A stretch of DNA of 49,282 bases from Bacteroidales bacterium UBA4345. GTDB lineage: Bacteria > Bacteroidota > Bacteroidia > Bacteroidales > Paludibacteraceae. The notes under the pieces were generated by a model, which was given only the letters and a program-made list of their open reading frames with translations, was not told where the DNA came from and ran no database searches. The stretch is from assembly GCA_002396385.1 (NCBI GenBank), contig DGTD01000065.1, forward strand, positions 1-49,282, read 5' to 3'. The position numbers and the translations under genes were made by a program. Below, in pieces: positions 8,548-15,420 of the stretch (its first letter is position 1; each line of letters opens with the position of its first letter).

Positions 8548-9858
8548 ATGCTTAAAAGACTTGGACTATCGGCATTAGCAGTGGCTTTCTGTGCATCGCT
8601 ATCTATGGCACAGCAGTCAAACAACTACGTTCCACCAGGACTTGACACAGAAAACGCGCCATCGTTCGGATGGATAGACAGCGCGTCTATCAACTGCGAG
8701 ATTTTAACCGCTCCAACCTACCCTATCGGTTCACCCGTGCAACTATGGGGAAAACTGAAAGTCGGAAAGAACAAACAGGGAGTCCGTTGCCTTTGTGACA
8801 AAAACGGCAACCCCGTACAGCTACGCGGCATGGTGTCGCACGGTATGCAGTGGGCTGGCGTAGCCTGCCTGACAGAGTCGAACATACGTGCGCTACGAAA
8901 CGACTGGAACACCAACGTATTCCGCATAGCAGTGTACGTTGACGAAGAAGGAGGATATGCCTACAATCCGACACACCGCAGCCGCTATATCGAAGACTTG
9001 GTGAAATGGACTGCCGCACAAGGTATGTATTTGCTTATAGACTGGCACGTGCTATCGCCAGGGAATCCGCAGAGCCGCGTATACCGTAACCGACGCGATA
9101 ACGGGAAAGACGCCGCAGCAGATTTCTTCACCTACTGTGCACGCCGCTACCAGAAACAGAGCCACGTGCTTTTTGAACTGTGTAACGAGCCTAACGGAGA
9201 AAACTACCAAAACGAGAATTTTGGAGGTGGCAAATGGGCTTGGGCAGAACAACCACGCGTTACATGGGACAACCACATAAAGCCTTATTGCGAACAGATG
9301 TTGAAAATCATCCGCAAATACGACAAAGACGTTGTAGTAGTATGCGGTACACCAATGTACGACCAAAACCCCGAACAGGTAATCGGTAAAGAGCCTGTTG
9401 ACGAGAACGGGAAGGTATACGAGAACATTATGTACGCCTTCCACTTCTACGCAGCAACTCACAACGACGGCCAGCACTACGAAACAGCCGTAAAGGCATG
9501 GGACAACGACTTTATGACCCGTTTCCAGAAAGGAGATAAGAAAACCCCATGCATCTTGAAAGAGCTGCCTATCTTCGTTACAGAATGGGGAACTACCGAT
9601 GCGAGCGGTTGGGCCAATTTCCGTCCAGACCTCAGCGACCGTTGGTTGAAGATTTTCGATGGAGACAACGACGGAAAACAAGTAGTCAGCTGGTGTAACT
9701 GGAACTTCAGCGCAGAAGGTGGTTCATGCGCCGCCTTGAACTGGAACACTGGAAATATGGATATATTTGACGAGAAAATACTTACAGAATCGGGTAAATA
9801 CATCTTCAAGAAATTCCACGAAAAATACCATACTGTGGTAAAAGGTTCAAAACAGTAA
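8548..9858 (+). CDS. GH5 endoglucanase (cellulase), secreted
   Basis: A 436-residue glycoside hydrolase family 5 protein, expected to cleave internal beta-1,4 bonds in cellulose or related beta-glucans. It starts with a signal peptide of the SPase I type (LGLSALAVAFCASLSMAQQ). The GH5 barrel markers are in order: LRGMVSHGMQW, DWNTNVFRIAVYVDE, LIDWHVLSPGNP, acid/base Glu214 in ELCNEPNG, AFHFYAATH, and nucleophile Glu346 in FVTEWGTTDASG. The SHGxQW and WNxNxxR patterns suggest subfamily GH5_2, as for many bacterial cellulases. No carbohydrate-binding module is present. It is the first of two paralogues in tandem; the second is a lipoprotein. No SusC/SusD-like genes are nearby, so this is not a typical polysaccharide utilisation locus. 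Confidence 0.92.
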   Translation: MLKRLGLSALAVAFCASLSMAQQSNNYVPPGLDTENAPSFGWIDSASINCEILTAPTYPIGSPVQLWGKLKVGKNKQGVRCLCDKNGNPVQLRGMVSHGMQWAGVACLTESNIRALRNDWNTNVFRIAVYVDEEGGYAYNPTHRSRYIEDLVKWTAAQGMYLLIDWHVLSPGNPQSRVYRNRRDNGKDAAADFFTYCARRYQKQSHVLFELCNEPNGENYQNENFGGGKWAWAEQPRVTWDNHIKPYCEQMLKIIRKYDKDVVVVCGTPMYDQNPEQVIGKEPVDENGKVYENIMYAFHFYAATHNDGQHYETAVKAWDNDFMTRFQKGDKKTPCILKELPIFVTEWGTTDASGWANFRPDLSDRWLKIFDGDNDGKQVVSWCNWNFSAEGGSCAALNWNTGNMDIFDEKILTESGKYIFKKFHEKYHTVVKGSKQ

Positions 9859-9880
9859 GACAGACCAAACAGCAAATAAA

Positions 9881-9918
9881 GGCAACCCGCACCTATGTCG
9901 TGTGCGGGTTGCCTTTCT
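9881..9918 (+). terminator. Terminator between the tandem cellulase genes
   Basis: A perfect 12-base-pair stem, GGCAACCCGCAC at 9881-9892 pairing with GTGCGGGTTGCC at 9902-9913, surrounds a 9-base loop and is followed by TTTCT. It starts 22 bases after the first GH5 stop and ends 20-25 bases before the second GH5 start, so the second gene depends on read-through or on a very short promoter hidden here. Confidence 0.85.
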
Positions 9919-9937
9919 AATAAATATCACAAAAACC

Positions 9938-11239
9938 ATGAAAAGACTTATTTTGGCAATGACAACCGCAGCACTGACCCTTACTGCCTGCAACAAAGGA
10001 AACCAACAACAGGGCCAGCCGACTGGTAACGGACAACAAAACAAACAAGAAATGGATGTTAACGCGACAACCACATCATTTGGCACAATCGACAGCGCAT
10101 CAAGCAATGTGGAAATACTGCCTGCACCGACCTATCCGAAAGGTTCCCCGGTTGACCAATGGGGCAAACTGAAAGTCAGCACCAACGAAACAGGAGTCCG
10201 CTGTCTGTGCAGCGCCGACGGCAAACCCGTCCAACTGCGTGGTATGAGTTCGCACGGCTTGCAGTGGAAAGGAGCGGCAAACGTGACCGAAGCCAATATG
10301 GCTGCCCTCAGAAAAGACTGGAATGCCAACATTTTCCGCATTGCAATTTATGTTGACGAAGAAGGAGGTTACGCCTATAACAAAAACCACCGCGACGTTT
10401 ATGTTGACGGGTTGGTTAAATGGACAGCCGAACAAGGCATGTACCTGCTTATCGACTGGCACGTTCTTTCGCCAGGCAATCCGATGAGTGCACTGTACCG
10501 CAACCATCCACGCAACGGCAAGGATCTGGCAGCCGACTTCTTCACCTACTGCGCGCGCCGCTATCAGAACCAGAAACATATTTTATATGAATTGTGCAAC
10601 GAGCCTAACGGACTGAACTACGAAAACGAGAAGTACAACAACGAGCCAGGGCCAAAGTACTGGGCACCACGCGTAACTTGGGAAGACAACATCAAGCCTC
10701 ATTGCGAACAAATGCTGAAAATAATCCGCAAATACGACAAAGACGTAGTGTGCATTTGCGGTACACCACACTGGTCACAGCGTCCGCAGGATGTAATTGG
10801 CAAAGAGCCCGTCGACGAAAACGGTAAGGCATACGACAACCTAATGTACACCTTCCACTTCTACGCGGCAAGCCACAACGACGGACGCCACGACGAGACT
10901 GCGGTCAAATTCTGGGATGTAAACTTTATGAAGTTCTTCAAAAACGGATGCGACAGCGTTCCCTGCATTTTGAAAACCCTCCCTATATTCGTTACCGAAT
11001 GGGGAACTACAGACGCAAGTGGGTGGACCAACTTCCGTCCAGACTTGTCGGATATGTGGATGGACATCTTCAACGGCAACAACGACGGCAAACAAATTGT
11101 CAGCTGGTGTAACTGGAGTTTCAGCTCAGACGGAGGCGTATGCGCCGCTCTCAAGTGGGACGATGGAAACATGCAACCGTTCGACAAAAACATACTGACC
11201 GAGTCGGGAAAATACATATTTGAGCAATTGCACAAGTAA
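9938..11239 (+). CDS. GH5 endoglucanase (cellulase), predicted lipoprotein
   Basis: The second copy of the tandem GH5 pair, with very high sequence similarity to the upstream protein across the barrel (LRGMSSHGLQW, WNANIFRIAIYVDE, LIDWHVLSPGNP). The acid/base is Glu222 in ELCNEPNG and the nucleophile Glu354 in FVTEWGTTDASG. The open frame extends to 9902 inside the terminator; the ATG at 9938 is chosen because it opens a lipoprotein signal (MKRLILAMTTAALTLTAC) with Cys18 as the lipidation site. A Gln/Asn/Gly-rich linker follows. It has no acidic surface-export motif after the cysteine, so retention on the periplasmic side is possible. The copies differ mostly in localisation signal and in short loops, consistent with duplication followed by division of labour. 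Confidence 0.92.
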   Translation: MKRLILAMTTAALTLTACNKGNQQQGQPTGNGQQNKQEMDVNATTTSFGTIDSASSNVEILPAPTYPKGSPVDQWGKLKVSTNETGVRCLCSADGKPVQLRGMSSHGLQWKGAANVTEANMAALRKDWNANIFRIAIYVDEEGGYAYNKNHRDVYVDGLVKWTAEQGMYLLIDWHVLSPGNPMSALYRNHPRNGKDLAADFFTYCARRYQNQKHILYELCNEPNGLNYENEKYNNEPGPKYWAPRVTWEDNIKPHCEQMLKIIRKYDKDVVCICGTPHWSQRPQDVIGKEPVDENGKAYDNLMYTFHFYAASHNDGRHDETAVKFWDVNFMKFFKNGCDSVPCILKTLPIFVTEWGTTDASGWTNFRPDLSDMWMDIFNGNNDGKQIVSWCNWSFSSDGGVCAALKWDDGNMQPFDKNILTESGKYIFEQLHK

Positions 11240-11257
11240 AAATAATAGCCTTTCATA

Positions 11258-11293
11258 AGAAAGCGGAGCAGTTAACTGCTCCGCTTTCTCTTA
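11258..11293. terminator. Bidirectional terminator between GH5 and glutathione peroxidase genes
   Basis: A perfect palindromic stem AGAAAGCGGAGCAG / CTGCTCCGCTTTCT around a TTAA loop lies between the stop codons of convergent genes. T-rich sequence is present on both sides (CTTATATATTT forward; TTATGAAAGG reverse), so it may serve both directions. Confidence 0.8.
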
Positions 11294-11301
11294 TATATTT
11301 A

Positions 11302-11877
11302 TTACTGACCAGCAAGCAACTTTTCCACTTCGGGGGCCAGTTCCTCAATCGTCACGCCCGGTTCGAAACGTTTGACAACACTGCCAGACCTATCTACAAG
11401 GAACTTCGTGAAGTTCCACTTAATATCTGTATTGGCAGTAGAGTCCGACACGTTTTGGGTTTTCAGCCAGTGGTATAAAGGAAGCTCATTGCCTCCGTTC
11501 ACTTCAACCTTATGGAATTGAGGGAAATCGACATGATAGTTTATCTTGCAGAAAGCAGCATAGGCTGAATCAGATTCAGGAGCCTGCGCGCCAAACTGGT
11601 TGCATGGGAAATCGAGTATAACGAACCCCCTATCCCTAAATTTAGAATATAAATTTTCAAGTCCATCATATTGCGGCGTAAAGCCGCAGCGGCTGGCAGT
11701 GTTTACCACCAACAGAACCTTTCCCTTATATTCACTAAGAGCAACTTGTTGACCAGAGTTATCGACAGCCGAGAATTGGTAAATGTTGTCAGGATCCTGT
11801 TCAGAAGTTTTTACCGTATTACAGCACGAGACAGTCAGAGAAAGGCATAAAGCCGAAATGTAAAAAGCAAACTTCAT
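11302..11877 (-). CDS. Glutathione peroxidase-like (thiol) peroxidase, exported
   Basis: A GPx-family peroxidase of 191 residues that reduces hydroperoxides with a cysteine instead of selenocysteine; bacterial members commonly use thioredoxin. The catalytic set is present: Cys64 in NTASRCGFTPQY, Gln94 in FPCNQFG, and Trp154/Asn155 in KWNFTKFLVD. The N-terminus is an export signal (FYISALCLSLTVSCC) with a possible lipobox at Cys18, so the enzyme probably sits in the cell envelope rather than the cytoplasm. Cys92 in FPCNQ may be a resolving-type cysteine, as in related bacterial enzymes. It appears to be a single-gene unit, ending at the shared bidirectional terminator and starting from its own -7 box. 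Confidence 0.9.
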   Translation of the reverse strand: MKFAFYISALCLSLTVSCCNTVKTSEQDPDNIYQFSAVDNSGQQVALSEYKGKVLLVVNTASRCGFTPQYDGLENLYSKFRDRGFVILDFPCNQFGAQAPESDSAYAAFCKINYHVDFPQFHKVEVNGGNELPLYHWLKTQNVSDSTANTDIKWNFTKFLVDRSGSVVKRFEPGVTIEELAPEVEKLLAGQ

Positions 11878-11901
11878 TGTTATCTATCATTTAAATTTCT
11901 T

Positions 11902-11909
11902 CAAATATA
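11902..11909 (-). promoter_or_regulatory. -7 element of the glutathione peroxidase gene
   Basis: Reverse-strand TATATTTG, an exact match to TAnnTTTG, lies 25 bases upstream of the start codon. The -33 element is not clear. Confidence 0.55.
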
Positions 11910-12193
11910 CTATATTCCAGCAAAACGAAGTAGGAGTTGGAGTAGCTAAAAGGCAGAACTTTTCCAGTATAATGCAGATGAATTGAGAAATCTGAAGACA
12001 ATAAACATAGAAACATATGTGCTATTTCACAAATAGTATTGCGAACAAGCACAAAAAACAAGAAAAGACAACTATTCTCGGAAAGAAAAATCCAAATCTA
12101 CCCAGAAACAGGAAACACCCCCGAGTGGAACAGGAAACCAGACAAAAGACAGACAATGGGAATAAAAAAACTCGAGAGTACGCTCCTTTTAAG
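11910..12193. other. Intergenic region between divergent genes, nothing identified
   Basis: Together with the flanking promoter boxes this gene-poor stretch is about 340 bases. An open frame crosses part of it (from 12017), but it is merely an upstream extension of the small membrane-protein gene, lies ahead of that gene's promoter and is Lys/Arg/Asn-rich without family resemblance. No tRNA or strong hairpin was seen. Confidence 0.4.
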
Positions 12194-12201
12194 TATATTT
12201 G
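12194..12201 (+). promoter_or_regulatory. -7 element of the small membrane-protein gene
   Basis: TATATTTG matches TAnnTTTG exactly. The implied transcription start is close to 12208, which excludes the long upstream reading frame and leaves ATGs at 12209 (essentially leaderless) and 12221 as candidate starts. Confidence 0.6.
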
Positions 12202-12220
12202 CGCAAATATGAACAGAGAA

Positions 12221-12667
12221 ATGAACAGATACATCTACATTCTGCTAGCAATTGTCTGCGCAGCATTTGGCGTCAAACTAACATCAAGGACAATAAGTGT
12301 AACGTCTCACTACATAAACGAGAGCATACAACGAGAAACACTTACCGATTACAGCATAGTCGACAAAAGATTCAGCCACAGCCGTACAAAGGGCAGCGTC
12401 ATTTTAGGCTACACACTAACTGTCAGCTATGCCGACTCGCTTTATCTGGTAGAAGTTCCGGCCGACGTATACGACCAAGTGAATCCAGGAATAGGGGTAA
12501 AACTAGAGAACAACGAGCTCTACTACGACCATGAGCATAAGAGTGTGATTTGGCCAAGCGAAAACACAAGTCTGAGGACATTATTGACCTATTGGGGACT
12601 ATTTGCCCTACTCCTGTTCTTAATCGCCTACTTCCTTTGGAAAGCCAAAAAAAGCGGCAAACAATAA
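12221..12667 (+). CDS. Small two-helix membrane protein of unknown function
   Basis: From the ATG at 12221 the protein has 148 residues; an in-frame ATG at 12209 would add four. An N-terminal membrane helix (YIYILLAIVCAAFGVKL) is followed by about 75 residues of predicted beta-rich, probably extracytoplasmic sequence (SHSRTKGSVILGYTLTVSY, YLVEVPADVYDQVNPG) and a second helix near the C-terminus (LLTYWGLFALLLFLIAYFLW) with a basic tail KAKKSGK. The arrangement resembles small bacterial membrane proteins with a DUF3592-like beta domain, but I cannot assign a family with confidence. It is followed immediately by a strong terminator, so it is a single-gene unit. Confidence 0.65.
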   Translation: MNRYIYILLAIVCAAFGVKLTSRTISVTSHYINESIQRETLTDYSIVDKRFSHSRTKGSVILGYTLTVSYADSLYLVEVPADVYDQVNPGIGVKLENNELYYDHEHKSVIWPSENTSLRTLLTYWGLFALLLFLIAYFLWKAKKSGKQ

Positions 12668-12708
12668 AAATACCAGGCGGTTCCTTAAGAACCGCCTGGT
12701 ATTTTTTT
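12668..12708 (+). terminator. Strong Rho-independent terminator
   Basis: A 14-base-pair stem ATACCAGGCGGTTC / GAACCGCCTGGTAT with a 5-base loop, followed by seven T residues, begins right after the stop codon of the small membrane-protein gene. Confidence 0.9.
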
Positions 12709-12803
12709 GCATATCCGTCTAAATAACGTCATGTATTAGAGAGGTAGCCCAAAGAGTCACAGCTCCGGCCTCAACCTATTCCAATAAGGACAGCCATTCG
12801 CCT

Positions 12804-13832
12804 TTACAGTTTAACCTCCTTAGCCACCTTAGCCAAATCGTTATAGAAAGAGCGTTCCAATTTTCCGATTTCAGCAATCTCGGCAGCCACGTGCTCGTAT
12901 GTGCAGGCATCTTTCCTGCGCTTAAAAATAGTAGCGGCATCGGAAGCGAAAGCCCTCCAATTATCGCCAATAGCAGTAATACGCTGTGCGAACTCCCTAA
13001 ACTGTCCTTCCCCTGTAATTTGAGCAGCCATTTGCAAGAAAGCGCCATACATAAACCTGAAACCCGCACCACCCGTACCGATCTCTTCAAGCATACGGAT
13101 AATTTGAGCCAGATTCAGAGCGGCTTTGCGCTCGCCATACCGTTCCTTCCAAGTAGGAATACGGCTAGCCAGATAGTCAATACCATTCACACCGAAAAAA
13201 GGAATAAAAGAAGGGATAGAAGACATATACCAACAATTCTTTTGAATAGCCTTCAAAACCACCGGTTTCAAGTCTGGTAGTTGTTTTGGCGCCTCCTTAA
13301 TCCAATACATCTGGCCGAAAAGAGGATAGGTCCCCCCTTTTGTAAAACGAACCTTTAGCAAATCCTTACGACTAATGCTAACTTTTTCGGTGCAGTTAGG
13401 GTCACTGACAGTATAAGAATCGGAAGCAGAATCGTGTCCGACGATACAGATATTATGTCCGTTAAAAGGGAAACGGTATTCAATAGGCATATAGGGGAGG
13501 TAATACATACCAACCACGCACCCCACCGGAACACCCTCTTCCAATTTTTGGTCTAACCTCTTCATTGCATTCTCCTCAATCAAAAAACGCTCAGTAGTGG
13601 TTTTAAAGCCAAGCGTACTGGTAGCACGAGAGAACAACGCACCAGGGAACGTACGGAACGAAGAAACGGGCAGCCCCGCTAACTTGACAAATGGGATGTG
13701 TGAGAAGAACATACCATAGGCAATACCGAAAATAAGCGGTTCAGGCAGATCGAACCCATAATAACGGAGCATATTAGCCGTAACCCCATTCTCACAATGT
13801 CCTGCCGGCTTGTGAGTAAAATCCAATTCCAT
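12804..13832 (-). CDS. BtrH-like protein (BtrH N-terminal domain and DUF4872-like region)
   Basis: A 342-residue cytoplasmic protein. The N-terminal half matches the BtrH family, named for the acyltransferase that moves an acyl group from a carrier protein to an amine in butirosin synthesis. These proteins have a papain-like arrangement: Cys13 in PAGHCENGVTANML, His126 in FNGHNICIVGHD and Asp145 in VSDPN are the likely triad. The C-terminal half is helical and similar to what is called DUF4872. In the butirosin pathway BtrH accepts substrate from an acyl carrier protein; no carrier gene is visible here. It is the last gene of a tightly packed set with a small HTH protein (5 bases upstream) and a ketoacyl synthase III, suggesting transfer of a KASIII-made acyl group. 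The actual substrate is unknown. Confidence 0.8.
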   Translation of the reverse strand: MELDFTHKPAGHCENGVTANMLRYYGFDLPEPLIFGIAYGMFFSHIPFVKLAGLPVSSFRTFPGALFSRATSTLGFKTTTERFLIEENAMKRLDQKLEEGVPVGCVVGMYYLPYMPIEYRFPFNGHNICIVGHDSASDSYTVSDPNCTEKVSISRKDLLKVRFTKGGTYPLFGQMYWIKEAPKQLPDLKPVVLKAIQKNCWYMSSIPSFIPFFGVNGIDYLASRIPTWKERYGERKAALNLAQIIRMLEEIGTGGAGFRFMYGAFLQMAAQITGEGQFREFAQRITAIGDNWRAFASDAATIFKRRKDACTYEHVAAEIAEIGKLERSFYNDLAKVAKEVKL

Positions 13833-13837
13833 AAAAA

Positions 13838-14245
13838 CTATTTATTATTAGGTACAGTTAGTAGTTCTTCGACCGATATACGAAGCGTATAAGCATAATT
13901 TTCAAGCGTCTCGCGATCGAGTTTTTGAAATTCGTCATACTCCATATGCTTTTTCACTTTTCGCTTGGAAATGCCCGAATTATCGGCCAACATGTCAATA
14001 TCCATCAAATTCTTCTCCATGTGGTAAGCAAGTGGACTGACCTCGTGCCGCAGCACACGCTGACGAATAGGCTCACATTGCTCTTCCACGTCGTCAAGAA
14101 CAGTCTGCAGTGCATCTGCCTTCACGTCCCAACCCATACTGACAACCGCCTGATAGTTTCCCTGTTCATCTAACGCATAACAGACATCACGTGCAACAGA
14201 ATTTTGAAAGAACCTGGCATCTTGTGGAACATCTTCAACTTTCAT
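13838..14245 (-). CDS. Small helix-turn-helix-like protein of the KASIII/BtrH operon
   Basis: A 135-residue protein with a poorly characterised N-terminal half (VCYALDEQGNYQAVVSMGWD) and a C-terminal helical segment. The latter (MDIDMLADNSGISKRKVKKH, then LDRETLENYAYTLRISVEEL) looks like an XRE/Cro-type helix-turn-helix module. I recall similar small proteins beside KASIII genes in other Bacteroidota, which suggests a fixed partnership. It may be an operon regulator, or an accessory protein in which the HTH fold has another use. It is spaced 13 bases from the KASIII gene and 5 bases from the BtrH-like gene. It is not long enough to carry an enzyme domain. Confidence 0.6.
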   Translation of the reverse strand: MKVEDVPQDARFFQNSVARDVCYALDEQGNYQAVVSMGWDVKADALQTVLDDVEEQCEPIRQRVLRHEVSPLAYHMEKNLMDIDMLADNSGISKRKVKKHMEYDEFQKLDRETLENYAYTLRISVEELLTVPNNK

Positions 14246-14258
14246 TTTCTTCTAATAA

Positions 14259-15395
14259 TTAACAAACGGTCAAATAAATATAGCCATAAGTAAAACGCGC
14301 GCTCTCAGGGACAGCCACCAAAATGTGCTCGCCTTTTTTCAGCAAGCCAGAATGATAAAGTTCGTCAATCATGGCCAAAGCCGATACAGAGCCGACATTA
14401 CCAATACGCGTCAGATTGTAGAACCAGTGTTCGTCGTCAATAACGAGTCCGAGTTCATCCATATTTTGTTTCATCTGGTCCTTGAAAAAAAGCGAAGACA
14501 TATGCGGAAGGAACCAATCAACACCCGAGCTACGCAGGTTGTGTTTTTTCATTATCCGCTCCAGGAACACCCCGCCCAACTTAACGATATTGTCACCTAA
14601 GAGACGTGTATCTTGTTTAAGGGAGAAAATAGACTTAGGCAGCCATTCGTCTTGCGGGAACATGTTCCAGCCTTTGAGCGTACCATCAGGATTCTTTTCG
14701 GCCCCCAGATACATACACGTTTCCCGCTCATTGGCAAAAGAAGTCAGTTCCACCCATTCCACCTTCAGAGAGAGCCTATCGTCAGCCTTTTTATTAGATA
14801 GACGCAGAGCAGCAGCACCATCGCTCAACATCCAACGCAGGAAATCTTTTTCAAACGCAAGAATGGGCCGTTTATCCAAAGCGATAACGTCGCCTTCCGC
14901 TTTAAAGTTTTCATTCCTCATAAGGGCAGAACAGCGTTCAGAAGCAGCACATATAGCTTCTCTGGCATCGCCCGAAGCCAAAGCGTAGCAACAATACTTC
15001 AAGGCTTCGACGCTGGTACAACAAGAACCATGAAAAGAAACGACCTCTATATTTCCAGATTCTGGCAGTTCTCCGTGCACCATAGAAGCAGGCGAAGGCA
15101 TAAACTGTTCAGGAGTAGCGGTACCATAAGCCAACACGTCAGCATCGGCCAGTTTAAAACCATCCTCTTCCAAACCACGAATAGCATTAGCCGCCATCTG
15201 GATAGAGGAATGAGTCATATTACCTTTTTTATCGAGCGCATAATAACGCGTCTTAATACCATTGTTTCGTAAGACAATGGGACGAGACAACGACTTATGG
15301 TTGTTAATCAATCCCAAATAGTCTTCCATTTCGTCATTAGGAACAGGTTCGTTCGGAAAAAAATGAGAGGTCTGAGTTATAAAAACATTATCCAT
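14259..15395 (-). CDS. 3-oxoacyl-ACP synthase III-family condensing enzyme
   Basis: A thiolase-fold condensing enzyme of 378 residues, longer than housekeeping FabH (about 320-335). The KASIII triad is present: Cys126 in HGSCCTSVEAL, His298 in WFLPHMSS and Asn333 in RIGNVGSVSAL. KASIII enzymes condense a CoA-linked starter with malonyl-ACP, or act as acyltransferases in secondary metabolism. The divergent sequence and the BtrH-like and HTH neighbours argue against the main fatty-acid FabH and for a dedicated pathway. It starts 25 bases after the PorE-like gene ends, so all four genes could be one transcript. No acyl carrier protein, thioesterase or aminotransferase gene is adjacent. Confidence 0.82.
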   Translation of the reverse strand: MDNVFITQTSHFFPNEPVPNDEMEDYLGLINNHKSLSRPIVLRNNGIKTRYYALDKKGNMTHSSIQMAANAIRGLEEDGFKLADADVLAYGTATPEQFMPSPASMVHGELPESGNIEVVSFHGSCCTSVEALKYCCYALASGDAREAICAASERCSALMRNENFKAEGDVIALDKRPILAFEKDFLRWMLSDGAAALRLSNKKADDRLSLKVEWVELTSFANERETCMYLGAEKNPDGTLKGWNMFPQDEWLPKSIFSLKQDTRLLGDNIVKLGGVFLERIMKKHNLRSSGVDWFLPHMSSLFFKDQMKQNMDELGLVIDDEHWFYNLTRIGNVGSVSALAMIDELYHSGLLKKGEHILVAVPESARFTYGYIYLTVC

Positions 15396-15420
15396 GGATA
15401 AAATCAGTTAGACTTTTTGT

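Noticed and set aside
8548..11239. Polysaccharide utilisation locus
   Set aside because: No SusC/SusD-like, sensor or transporter genes flank the two GH5 genes.
12017..12220. Upstream extension of the small membrane-protein gene
   Set aside because: It precedes the TATATTTG -7 box at 12194 and is low-complexity Lys/Asn/Arg; the membrane helix begins only at 12221.
14259..15395. Housekeeping fabH
   Set aside because: The protein is longer and divergent, and its neighbours are not fatty-acid synthesis genes; called KASIII family without a symbol.
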